The translations under genes were made by a program, and so were the position numbers. Positions 1 through 12,159 of a stretch of DNA of 64,000 nucleotides are shown here, piece by piece. This DNA comes from Bugula neritina (Eukaryota; Bryozoa; Gymnolaemata; Cheilostomatida; Bugulidae): the NCBI GenBank assembly GCA_964035545.1, contig OZ037765.1:24484504-24548503 (forward strand). The letters are read 5' to 3'. Under the pieces are notes generated by a model. That model saw only the letters and a list, made by a program, of their open reading frames with translations, did not search any database and was not told where the DNA came from. Numbering within the stretch: the stretch's first letter is position 1; the number at the start of each line of letters is the position of its first letter.

Positions 1-165
1 ATGGTTTATTTTGTTTTTTAATTATCCTGTAGTTCAATAAAAAAGATTTTTCTACATGCTAAATAACGCCACAAAAAATATATAAATAAATATATAATAA
101 TATCCAGTAATAGTATCAGCACATTTTAGTAAGAGTTACCAATGTAAATTTACTGTTATATGCAG

Positions 166-3100
166 GCAAAGAAGTTGGTTTCTGTATGCTCTGTCTGTTA
201 CAAGACCATGTTACTCGAAGTGCTTTTCATCAAGGAGATGCCTTTAAACCATTGAAAGTTCTTCAAAACCTTAGAAGTAAGTCCTGGTTTCTTTAAAATC
301 ATTTGTCTTATCATTTTGCTACAAATGACATTTCCAAATGGCCCTGGTATACAATGTGTAAATTCTATGAAGTTCTTGAGGAGTTTTAAATAGTATTGGC
401 AGTAATTGGCTAGAGAAAGCACACCTGCTGAACCTGTAAGAAATGTTCTGTTATTACATTTGAAGGAATTTTATTATCATTAAGTCTCTGTTTTTATGTC
501 TCATTCAGCTTACATCCAATTAAATACCACACTTTTCTATGGTAAATTCATGCAAAGTTCGCTCCTCTTAAAAAAGGACAACTCCAAATGAATTAGCCCT
601 TTTGTTATTGCAGCCATAAATGTAATTGTTGTCTTATAGTGGAAACAAACCTGGCCAACATTGGTTTAGTTTTAGTTAATATTCCACTGTGTTTTCGCTA
701 CACTCATTTTGCTTTGATTTTTTTATGAATCATAAGATGCAAAAGCTCAGAAATGCAAAAGCATTTCCTATAACTAGTTCTTTAATAGAGCTATCTTATT
801 TTTACCTAACTACTATCATTTGAATGTGTTTGGTCTGTAAAGTAAAAGGTACTCTACTGTTTTGTAGACATAGCGAAATGTCTGACGTGGGGAAGGCAAG
901 AAGATGCCCATGAATTTCTACGCTATGTCGTGGACTCCATGCAGAAGTCTTGTCTTTCAGGACTCAATGGGTTGGTACTTTACCTTTTACTTTGGTGTTT
1001 TTATGGATTTATGTAGACTTACAAGATTGCTAGCTGTAGAATGTTGTCGATATGAGCTGGTTTGCTGTAGTGTTTCATTTCCTCTCTGTAGACTGGATAA
1101 ATATAGCAAGGAGACCACTCTGGTACATCGAATCTTTGGTGGATATCTACGGAGTCAAGTCATGTGTATGCAGTGCCGACATGCTTCTAACACATTCGAT
1201 CCATTTTTAGACATCAGTGTGGAGGTCAAGGTAATCTAATTATATAAGTAGTCAACACTATAGAAGATATGCAAAATTATAATGCTGTTATGGTTAATGA
1301 CTGATTGCCTTGTTGAATTAAAAAAGTAAATACTTTGCCCTTAAGCCTCTACTAATTAATTAAGTTAAATTAATTCAATTAAATTGTTTATTGTTTTTCT
1401 GTTAGACTATATTATATAATGTTTATGCTATTTTAGGAGTCGAGCAATCTGGAGAATGCTCTATCTAAATTTGTCACACCGGAAACACTAGATGTAGAGA
1501 ACGCATATAAATGTGAGAGGTAAGTGTTACATTGTCATAATTTCTTACCTACTAGCAGTAGTATGCAGTAGTATTTCCTAAACTTGCATGCTTCCTGTAA
1601 ATATTTATTGGCAATTTGTGGAATTTTTAAAATTTATCATGCCCATGTTTGCAGTACCTCTCAAAACCTGGCTAAAATTTAGTTAGTTGAAACTAGCTTA
1701 GCTGCACTAAAGCACCTCTTAGTATAAGTGATGATGAATTAGTATGAAACATTTGCAGCTGCATGAAAAAGGTGTGTGCTCAGAAGAGATTTACTATACA
1801 CAAGGCCTCTAATGTACTCACCATACACCTGAAGCGGTTTGACATGAACAGGATGTTAGGCACCAAAGTAAGCCGTCACATCAAGTTTCCATCAGAGCTC
1901 AACATTCGTCCATATATGAGCGTTTCCACGGTAAGCTTTAGATTCTCGGGAATTATTTTATGTAATTTTTTTATCATTTGAATGTATATGCCAGTCTTGA
2001 AAAAAAAGTCGTTTACAATAATTACACAAATCATTTATTGCTTTCTGTATAATATGTTTCTCCTAAAGGGTATTCCAGTTTACTACTCACTCTATGGTGT
2101 CCTAGTTCATTCCGGCTTTAGTTGTAACTCCGGCCATTACTACAGTTATATAAAGGCACCAGATGACAGCTGGTACTGCATGAATGACTCCACTGTAAGT
2201 GCTTTAAATATCACATGCATCTGTATCAGTTTAATTATGAACATATTTTATTTTTAATATAGCTAGAAATTCATATTTGGAAGTAAGGGTTATTTCACTT
2301 GTTATTCTTATTATTTATTGTCATTGGCTTTAAATGTTCACTGGTAAATTTTTGAGTTGATGGAGAGTTGTAGTTTTTTCCAAACGTGTAGTGTTTGTTC
2401 TGTCTGATATCTGCAGTTTGAGAAGTTGTCTTCTTGAAAAATGAATTGATGTTCTAAACTCAAATCAAGTGACAATTGATTGCTAAAACTATTTTCTACA
2501 CTATTGGTAATTGAATGTAATCATGATTTTCTGGTTTAAAAACTCCATTAAAGAGACTTGCTGTCTTTCTGTTTGCAGGTCAGCAAGACTTCACAAAGTA
2601 CTGTGTTGAATGCTGAAGCATACATACTCTTCTATGGGAGACTGGAGAATAAAACCGTATATGTAAATGGAAAAGCTCCGTGCACCATTACCAGATATGG
2701 TATTTTCTAGCAAACAATATTCTTTAGCTTCTAAACTATTGTTGCACCTATTTTGTATTTGTTTTAAATAATCACTTCATTTGTTACCTTTGTATTTTTT
2801 AATTACGGCTTTCTATTTTTAGACACCAAATCATCATGCCACACCTCATCTAAAGGTAAAGTTATGATTGGGCCACAACTACCAGCTAGAAATATCCCCC
2901 CAAAAAGCCTAATCTATAAAGTAAACAAGCCAACAGCTGTTGTAGTCAATACAGGTTTACAAAGTCTTGTTCCATACCCAGAAGAGAGAGATTCCCCTGA
3001 ACGTGAGGTCAGTTTGATAGTAACTAATAGATACAACGTTTTGTTGTTAGTAACATATGATACAGCCTACTAGCAAGTAATTCTTCTTTTCTTATACTTG

Positions 3101-4906
3101 TTGTGTTTTTATTACGGTTGTGTTTTTATGAGGTCAGTTTGATAGTAACTAATAGATACAACGTTTTGTTGTTGGTAACATATGATACAGCCTACTAGCA
3201 AGTAATTCTTCTTTTCTTATACTTTTTGTGTTTTTATTTTACTGCTAAAGTACAATCTGATGTTTGTCTTGTTTCTTTTAAGGATGCCAGTAATGAAATG
3301 AATGCTCCCTCTCATAAAGTTGCTAAAGATATCATACGGCCGGCTCTTTCTAGCAAGTTAAATAGTTTTTCCAATTCATTGTTGAAGTTTACGCCCAGAT
3401 CTGTTGAACCAGCTGCTAAACCTAAGGTAGTCCTTGTACACGTTGATCATTTTAGTTGTACCAATATGATGTTATGTGCTTTGGGTTAAACGTGACATGA
3501 CATTATTTTGGACATCCAAGAATGCTGGTAATTTGTAATTTCTGTAATGGCCTTTTTCCACTAAAATGGGGACAGTTGCATGTATATATTTTTAAGTAAA
3601 CACTCGTAACCTTGTTTTATTGATTTAACCCTTTAGCCCATTACGTATTACATATTATTAAGCTATAGTCCAATATTAATTGAACTGGAAGTTATCTGTT
3701 ATAAAATCAACATATGACTTTGAAACCGGCCCTTTCACATTTGACATGTTTTATAAGTTGTTATAGCTATTTGATGAATGTTGCTGTTATATGTAGATGA
3801 TTCCGGAGACTCCAGCTGCTGAAAACATTCCAGATGTTGCTACCTCACACCTCACGCCCATTGAGATGGTGCACAATGGCTCTTCTCAAAAGTCCGATGG
3901 CACAACATTGATGAGTACTGATGTGGTTTCACCTTCTTGCTCTAATCACAAAACACAAACTGTCTCATATGAAGCATATACGGAAAATTCACTTCATCAA
4001 ACTGACATAGTAGTGGAGCAAAAGACTAAACAGTTAGAGCAGATTGAAAACAATGTTGGTTCAGCCAGAAAAGAAATTGACAATCATTCTTCTAAATGTG
4101 TTCAAAGTGACGAATATGACGATGACAGGCACAATGATGAGAATGTTAAAAAGTTAGCATTGTTTAAATTTAATTCTGCTGTCACTCATCGAAGCTATCG
4201 AACCTACAAAAACACTTTTGCTGACAAGACCAAATCTGATCACAGTCCCTCAGGTAGAGACTTGCCAGAAGACCACTCATCAAACAACACTAATGGTGCA
4301 TTATCTGTACATCATAGTACATCGCTAAAGCACAGTATATCACCACAGCAATGTAGCAGATCACAACATAGCAAATCACCCAGACGACGTAGTCGGTCAC
4401 AACATAGCAGATCACGACGACGTAGTCGGTCACAACATAGCAGATCACGACGACGTAGTCGGTCACAACATAGCAGATCGCGACGACGTAGTCGGTCACA
4501 ACATAGCAGATCACGGCGACGTAGTCGGTCACAATGTAGCAGACCGCGCCAGCATAGATCAGAACAATATAGCAGATCACCACTACGGCGTAGTGGATCA
4601 CCTCAACAACGGCATGAGCGATCACCCCAATCCAGTAGATCTTATAAACAGCACAGCAGATCATCTCAACACTATGGTCGCTCTTATCAAGAACATAGGC
4701 ATGGTAAAAGAAGCTATGTTGATCACACCAGGCACAAAGATGCATATTCACGCAAAGAAAGACCTTATTACGAGTCATATCAGATAGGTATGAAAGATTG
4801 TAGTCGTCAATATAAGGATCATCACAGGAGGTCAAAAGACCATGAAGATAGGAAATACTATAATTCACATCTGGTAAATGGGAAAGGCGATTCCAACAGT
4901 TGGTAG
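166..4906 (+). CDS. USP36/USP42: USP36/USP42-type ubiquitin carboxyl-terminal hydrolase, 3' part (5' exons lie outside the window)
   Basis: A cysteine protease that removes ubiquitin from substrates; USP36 and USP42 are nuclear/nucleolar enzymes. Exons: 166-276, 868-970, 1092-1230, 1437-1519, 1759-1930, 2069-2194, 2579-2699, 2823-3007, 3283-3426, 3797-4906 (763 residues visible, all phases agree). The visible catalytic domain includes [18 protein letters not shown], the paired cysteines MCMQC and KCERSCMKK of the zinc ribbon, LTIHLKRF, and the His box [10 protein letters not shown] followed by WYCMNDST. The Cys box (GLxNLGNTCF type) is absent, so it must lie upstream of base 166. After the domain comes a long hydrophilic tail; the last exon encodes an arginine/serine-rich array reminiscent of the basic tail of USP42. 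Family identity is firm; whether it is closer to USP36 or USP42 is open, and invertebrates usually have one co-orthologue. Confidence 0.93.
3005..3254 (+). repeat. 125-bp intronic tandem duplication including a splice donor
   Basis: Two adjacent near-identical copies with a period of 125 bp. Each begins with the exon end and donor GAG|GTCAGT (3005 and 3130) and continues through the same AT-rich intron sequence. The second copy therefore carries an intact duplicate of the 5' splice site of the exon ending at 3007. Confidence 0.9.
4385..4549 (+). repeat. 33-bp coding tandem repeat (five units) encoding an SR array
   Basis: Units start at 4385, 4418, 4451, 4484 and 4517, each encoding about [11 protein letters not shown] (11 residues). 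Unit length is a multiple of three, so copy number changes keep the frame. The last unit has diverged (ACAATG in place of ACAACA). It lies in the C-terminal tail of the deubiquitinase. Confidence 0.9.
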
Positions 4907-5639
4907 ATTTAACTAATTTTGATGCAAAGGTTAGCTTTTTAAGGTTTTTTTAATATACAAATTCATTAGATGTTTCCTTTCACTCATTCATAGGTCTTCA
5001 TTTCAATAACTGCCCAGTTAAGATTTTTGTGCTATGTTTCTTTTCAATTCAAATATGAATGTTAATAATTATACCAAGTGACGTTAGTGAAGGAGTTGTC
5101 TTCTTAAGGTAAAGCTCATTTATAATTTAAGTATAATTATAGTCTTTACTGTAGACATAGATTACTGCTATGCACTAAATGTGTATTATAAAGTAAGATA
5201 TGCTATGTAATTGCCATCATTACTCGGTTCCAGCGCTGTCCATTTATATTTTATAATTAATACTTGGATTGTGTATTATATTCATCTTTATAGAAAATCG
5301 ACCTGGTGTAAATTCTGACTCTGAACTGGAAGGGCTTAATTGCTTGACCAGTAGTGCTAAGAATTATATCTTCAATACATTAGCCATCTCAACTAATTTT
5401 CATTGATCTTATTGCAAATGTTTTGACAGTGATACATTCAACAGCTAACAGCTTTGATGATGTATTTTTTTATATTTTTATGCTGATTGGACACAGAATG
5501 TATATTTAACATTTGGGGGGAGATGTTCAGGAATAATGAGATATATTTTTATTACCAGTATGTATACATTATGATTCTTATACGAGCAATATTGTAAGGA
5601 TATTTATTGCCATTAACTGGAACAATGGAAATGTAGAAA

Positions 5640-5672
5640 AATAAAACCTATATACATCTTGTGCAAAATAAA
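5640..5672 (+). promoter_or_regulatory. Tandem polyadenylation signals of the USP gene
   Basis: Two AATAAA hexamers (5640-5645 and 5667-5672) lie about 740 bp after the stop codon. Bases 4907-5639 hold AT-rich sequence without a coding exon and are best read as 3' UTR. The opposing ALKBH5 stop codon is only about 70 bp further on. Confidence 0.6.
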
Positions 5673-5739
5673 ACTTTCTTTTCTCTTAATAACTTAAAAT
5701 TGAACTAAACAAAAGTGGTGTTGATATGTTCCATCTGTG

Positions 5740-8700
5740 TTAGCTGTACCTTGATCTTTTGCGGCTCTGGTGTGAATTATCCTCATGATGTTCATTCCGT
5801 TCTGTAAGTTAGCAGTAAGTTATTACTTTGAACCAGCTTTCAGAAGCCGTTAAAAATAAAGTCAATATCAGTATGAAACTCTGCACCCCTGGCTACAGGT
5901 CGATACACATGACATTGTATATTGTAACACTAATACACACCTGACACTTTACATTGTGTAAAAATTAAATGAGATGGTTTTCAGATGCTGCTGCGGCTAG
6001 AAGGAAAATTAGAAATATTTTGATATGATTTGATAAAGTTCTAAAATATTGACCAAGCCATAATTTAAACCAATAATTGTACACAATTTAGGGCAAGTGA
6101 TGCACTTACCTCTCTTGGATTGTCTGCGCATATCAGATAACCATGCAGAAGAGCTTTCATTTGAATAATTTGATGGATTCTGCATTCTTAGTATATCATC
6201 TGAAGAGAGTCTAGGTGCATCTTCAAACACACTACAACAAAAAGATGTAACCGTGTCTAAAAAGTTAAGCTTCAATTAAACTCTTATTATTGGCACATAA
6301 ACTCTTCTGCAAAACAGGGTAACAAAACCCTTCCATTTTATATGTATGGGTCTATACAGAACTTAGAAATTTTACAAATTGACAAGGTAGTTTCGTAGAG
6401 TGCTTACCGTCGCAAAATAATAACTGCTCTTCGATGTTTTGTGTCTTGCGGTCTAACACAATGTGTAACATTGTTTGCAGCATAACCACTAAAAATACAC
6501 AAAAAGCTCTGTAAAATTTATAAGAAAACTGTTTTTCAGAAACAAATTTCAATGCAATACAAATTCAGTGTGTTGCTACCACAAAAATGTCAATTTTTTC
6601 ATTATATTGAAATGTCTTACTGAAAAAAATAAAGCTGCGAGACTATTAGCTGCATGAAATACAAATTCATTTTTATTGTGATATAATAAAGTAAGAGTTC
6701 TATGTACTAGAAACGTATTTATAAATAAGCATGTTCTAATACAATTATTTATTATGTCAACATTTTTAAAAATTAATAATGGTTTTCTACAATTAATCAT
6801 AAAAAGTATAATAACAAATTTAGAAAAAGTTAGCTGATGTTATGTTAAAATACATTCGAGTACAATATTGCCATTCAACAAGATACATCTTAGTTCGTTT
6901 AGGTCTTAGAAAGATAATAGCAAGATGATAAAGCTAACTCAGGTTCTTCCAAATACATCATAATCTTAGGAAAAATCTTACAGTAATAGGATGTTGAGCT
7001 ATGATCATGTTTTAGAAAAGGCATTGTAATAAACCTGTAAGGTACATCAAATTTAGGCAAGCCTCTTTCAAAAACCTGTTTTTTCTTGTGTTATAGTTAT
7101 ATAATGTTCTTTAACAAAAACATGTTATACACTTGATGAAAAATTATATCTGAGAAACAACACATTTTTAGTAGTTGTGTGATAAAACATTTTATCATCA
7201 AATTAATGAACATAATGAGCATAGATTTTAGCACCAGATTTTTGGGTAAAATCAATCGGCATCACCAAATTAAAACAGCTTTCCTAATTACATTGAGAAC
7301 TAGTGTGCAAAATTGTTTGACAGAAAACGTTTCAGCTTACCTCATAGCAGTAATACGCCCCCTCTTCAAAGGTAGTTGATATGTTGGCCTGCTGCATCTA
7401 ATGGGTCTAAATGAAAATCTCACACCAAAGGAGAGGGCTGAATCACTCATCAATGATATGGTAAAAATTGGACGATCAAACAAGTGTTTAGGATCAATGT
7501 GAGAAATGATACAACCACCTTTTAAGTAGTCATTGATTACACAACTATTTACAAAGTTCTTGGGTATAATACCAGCTGTTTCAAGCGGCTGAATCACCAA
7601 CTTGACGACCCATTCAGGTATTTCATCAACATAGCCATTAGGATAAAGCTCCTCCATCCCAGGACCCTTCTTTTTCATTTGAGTACCATAAGTATAGCCT
7701 TCACCAAAAAAATATTTATTACGTAATGGTGCACGATCAACAGTGCAATTTTTGAAAGTTTCTGTTCTTTCGACAACTTGATCATCAATCATTTGTTCGA
7801 GAATTGAACAGTCGTTCTCACTAAAGAAAGAATATTGCTTAAGACCAGACTTGATTAAATTTACTTCATCACCATCTTCTTCCTCAAAGCTATCATAAAC
7901 TTCATAATGCCTACAAGAGTGGATTTTTGAACTAGAGTCTACCATAGTTAGCTGTTGATCTGCATCTGAAACTTTGTGATGCAAGTTGTTTGTATCCAGC
8001 TCATACATAATGGGTTCTTTTTGTTTCTTGGTAATTTGCTTATGCTTATTTATTTTTTTATCCTTTTTCCTTAAAATATGCCTATTATGGGAACTTGATT
8101 TATTTGAAGGCTCGATGACTTGCTTCTTTTTATTTAATTCCTCAACAGATGTGGTAACATCTTCTTCACTGCTAATTTCTATTATATTTTCAGCTGAAGA
8201 CTTCAAAATGATGCTATTTGTCTTTTCTAAAGTTTTATGCTTTCGAAACTTGCGGTGCTTTATATGCTCAGAGCTACATGCAGTACTAGCCGTAATAAAC
8301 TCCGTATCTTTTAAAGCATTCTTTGTATCTGGAGTATCTGTAGCATGTAGAGCTACAGACATTAAATTTGATCTATAATTTTTTTGATGAATATTTTCTG
8401 TACGAATATTAAGGTTAACTTCCATTCCGGGTACATTTTTATTGTTTAATTTTTCAGAAATATGATTATGACTCAACTCAAGATTTTTATAGCTATTAAA
8501 ATCATTAAAATGCTGGAGTTCACAGGTTTGACTATCTTTTCTAGATTCATCAAGGAAATGATTATTTTGATTGTCATAATTGTGTCCTTCATCTTCACTA
8601 TCGGAATCTGATAGAACAATTAATGGGGGGGTCAGCATCATTAGTAAAAACCTCACCATTTGACTTAGAAGCTTCATCTGCAATTAGACAGTTTCGATTT

Positions 8701-8786
8701 TTCTTCTCAACATTTGATGAAGAAAATTTGCGATTGAGTTTATTTCTAAGATCCTTGTGTGTTAAGCATGCCGTCTCAGTTTTCAT
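5740..8786 (-). CDS. ALKBH5: ALKBH5-like RNA N6-methyladenosine demethylase (one frameshift in the N-terminal region)
   Basis: An Fe(II)/2-oxoglutarate dioxygenase that removes m6A from nuclear RNA. Exons in coding order: 8786-7341, 6488-6408, 6231-6110, 5801-5740. Motifs match ALKBH5 closely: VDRAPLRNKYFFGEGYTYG, GYVDEIPEWV, the iron motif HxD in SHIDPKHLFDRP, and in exon 2 the second iron His (THCVRPQDTKHRRAVIIL) with the 2-oxoglutarate-binding Arg region. The start at 8786 is chosen because it gives THKDLRNKLNRK, like the DLREKLK start of vertebrate ALKBH5. The reading frame breaks at a run of seven G (8625-8631); counting six restores one frame of 1710 nt (569 residues). The protein exceeds the 394-residue human form through an acidic, Ser/Lys-rich, probably disordered N-terminal region. 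The tail is basic (RKRSRYS). An assembly error or a real indel could explain the break. Confidence 0.92.
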
Positions 8787-9739
8787 TTCTACAAAAATGG
8801 CAAGCAGAAAAGCATGATACAAGTTGAAACAAAGTAAATCAAAACTAGTTAAACTAGTCCATATTTTTTCAGCTGTACAACAGTAACAATCTCACTAAAA
8901 TCAAAATTTTTAAAAATTTGAGATACAAAAATATGAAAAAAAAACTAAAACTTAGAATTTAATTTTACATAGAGAGTTTTAATCAAAGTAATCAGTATAA
9001 AAAAAGTTTTTCCTCTAAACATTTCGAATTTGCTCATTTGGCTATTAACTTTTAATTATGTAGCCTATACATTGTTGTCATAGATTTAGTTATTGTTAGA
9101 TATCCTTTTAGTCTGTAAGGATTAAACTGTGAGTTAGTAAAACCTTGAATTTACAAGCTTCAAGTTCATTCGCTCATAGCATATTCTATTTTAACAGGGC
9201 AATCCATCTGTTATAACTATATTAGCTCAACTGCAGGTTCAAATTTGTTCACACTTGATGATTATCCTTATAATTATTATTATAAACACTATTATTGTTA
9301 CAATATCATTATCAGGTCTGTGTTAGTTACAATTTGAGAGATCACAATGCGAGTGTCCTTTGATTTTGAGTAATTTAGCATTACCATTTAGACCTAGAGT
9401 TAGAGAAAATATGACTTGGACTGGAGAATCCACTACATGTAATTCACTGATATGGATTGGATATGATTTTATTTATTTTGAAACTAGAGTAACAATTTTC
9501 TTCAATATGAATAATATAATTAAAAGATATTAAGCCTAATATAATTATAATTATTGCATGGTCCGAGCATAGCTAAAAATAAAATAAGGTTTACACTTAA
9601 GATTATACTATACTGATAGAACACTGATAGTGATACTAACTAAAATATGTACTTAACTTAAAGTTATAGCCTAACACCATAGGCATATGATTATTAATAT
9701 TTATTTTTATGTTACTAATAAATTATTAATAATAATATT

Positions 9740-11660
9740 ATAAATATAACTATAATGATATTCAATTTCATTATACACTCAGTTTGCCAAGTCTTGGAGT
9801 TGGTCTAGTGACTTAGTCTAAATTAAACTGAAACATGAAGCCTTACTCTTAAAGTTAGTCTTGCACAGATAATACTACTACTATTACTATTACTAATAGT
9901 AATAGTAGTAGTGCTATCTGTGCAAGACTAACTTTAAGAGTAAGGCTTCATGTTTCAGTTTAATTTAGACTGAGTCACTAGACCAACTCTAAGACTAATA
10001 GTAATAGTAATACTAATAGTATTAGTATTAGTATTACTTAGTACTGACTTAGTTAATCATGCACAGTTAGTGTTACTGTTAGTACTGACATATAGTTAGA
10101 GTTAGTCTAGCACTTTCACTTGCATTTCCATTTACTCTTAAACTTACAGTTAGAGTGAGTTACAGTCTTGCAGTGTACTGTGTAAATTACACTCTTACAT
10201 TTACTTTAGTCATTACATTTACTCATTAGTCATTAGCCATTAAACGGCTAATGACTAATAGTAATGAGTAGTGACTAAGTCTAATGTCAATTAGTATTGA
10301 CTAAGTCTAATGACAGTCACAGTGAATATAATTATAATGACTAATGAGTAATCAGTAAAACTAAATGTGATGATAATGATTAAATTCAATAATATTAATA
10401 TTAATATTAATTTATTACTACTAATAATATAAAATAAATATTAGCATATGATTATCATTATGATTTTCATTTTGATTATCATTATCATTATGATAGTGAT
10501 TATGAATATGAGCGAACCTCGAGCAACAGAAAATTCCTTTCAAATCTTTACCTAGAGCCTTTGCATAGGTATAAGCCATCGCTCCTTAGATAATAATAAA
10601 ATGGAGTAAGATGAAGCTAAGGCCAATGTAGGGTAAAGGTAACGAATTCCAGGGCGCAAAGCTGCTGCAAGTTGAAGTAGCACCACTGAGCAGTGAGCCT
10701 TAACAACCCTCCGATTGCCATAGATCTCTCGACATATCCCAGATTTAAAATATTTTTACGCTGAGCCGTAAAGTGTTAGTCAGTTAAACACCGTTTAGCA
10801 ATCGTAAATTAACCTAAAGAGGCAAGATAAGCATTCAAGATGCACGCAATAACACTTTTGGTTCAGTGAGGGCGAAATATTATGTTGAGCTCCGTAGAGA
10901 GAGCTTGAATAACTAAAAGTAAATGAGTTATAACCTACTTTAACTTACTACTTAGTCTTATTAGTCATTACTTAGTAGTATTGCTCATAGTTAGAGTTAT
11001 AATCACTCGCAATAATTATAATACTGATAACTATCATCACGGTTTTTCCAGTTGCTGTTTTGATTTTATTTAATTATCATTATGTTTTAAATATTAAATC
11101 ATAAAATAAAAATTAAAATTAAATGTTTCATGATAAAATTTAAAACTAAAAGACAAAGTACTAGACTACTACTACTACTACTGCTACTAGTACTACTACT
11201 CGCACTCGCCTTCAGATTATCAAATATCATAATCATTGTGATTATGGATATCATCAAAATTTAATTTAATATTGACTTTGAGTAATTACTATTACTATTA
11301 GTATTACTATTAGTATTGCTATTAGTATTACTATTACTATTAGTATTACTATTACTATTAGTATTAGTATTACTATTAGCATTAGTATTACGTAATCATA
11401 GTCATAGTGATAATTATATTTATATTAACTTTAATTATGATAATATAAATATGAATACAGTGTGAGGATGCTACTACTAGTACTAGTACAGTAGTAGTAC
11501 TACATTATTACAAACGTTATTATTTGTATACCAATGGCAATTGTCAAGTTATTATAATTTTTATTGTATTACTGTTAGTCTATTACACTATGACTACTAC
11601 GGTAATACTAATTTACTACTAATACTTGGCTATTTTATCTAACTCTATTGGTATTATCAC
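9740..11660. repeat. Low-complexity (TAN)n / hexamer tract with hairpins
   Basis: Long stretches read as TAN triplets in one phase (ACT, AGT, ATT, TAA mixtures), for example 11281-11400, plus hexamer-like variants such as GTTAGAGTTAGTC. It includes a 14-bp-arm hairpin at about 10223-10260 (ATTAGTCATTAGCC ... GGCTAATGACTAAT). Boundaries are approximate. Confidence 0.8.
9791..9995. repeat. 205-bp near-perfect palindrome (long hairpin)
   Basis: The left arm begins GTCTTGGAGTTGGTCTAGTG and the right arm ends with its reverse complement, with only a few mismatches over about 100 bp. The centre near 9893 is a TAN-triplet stretch (ACTATTACTAATAGTAATAG). The outer 75 bp of each arm is unique-looking sequence, so this is not just simple repeat folding. 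Confidence 0.93.
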
Positions 11661-12159
11661 TTTTAGTAGTATGTCTTACAGTTCCAATTTAATATTCAAA
11701 TTCATAGTGAACCAGACTTACTGCTATTCAGATTAACTAAGTCTAATATTAATTTATATTAGTAATGTTTTGGTAAATGTTACTTTCTTTAGAGAGTGAT
11801 AACTACAAGTATATACAAAAATATTCCACATGTATAGTCTAATCACTAATTCAGCAGAAAAATTATTATTAAATTTTATAAATAAAGCCATAAAAAAGCT
11901 ACAATATCATTGAGTTGTCTCAATACCTTTAAGTTTAAGGCTATAGATGTCTTTTAATTTTAGGCTTTTTATTTTTGATATAGGTATACACTTATTTCCG
12001 ATAATATATTTTTTTCCGATATAAATTCAGTATTACAGCCATATTGCAACTAATCTATGTGATAATAGAATAATCATTGATTCAAAAAATGAAAAGTTAA
12101 TGTTACGTTGTTTTAGGTTTGCACTGATGCTCCATTGATTTCAAAACTAGAGGAAAAGT

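Larger units (their letters stand above)
8787..12159. other. Intergenic region between ALKBH5 and the claudin-like gene
   Basis: The shared upstream region of two divergently transcribed genes. No coding exon is recognisable on either strand. It is dominated by low-complexity sequence built from TAN triplets (9740-11660) and several hairpins. A non-repetitive island at about 10500-10920 (relatively GC-rich for the region) shows no recognisable feature. Confidence 0.6.

Noticed and set aside
4290-4868. 192-codon minus-strand frame with repeated [11 protein letters not shown]
   Set aside because: Antisense shadow of the SR-repeat coding exon of the deubiquitinase.
7986-8378. 130-codon plus-strand hydrophobic frame
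   Set aside because: Antisense of the Ser/Lys-rich region of ALKBH5 exon 1.
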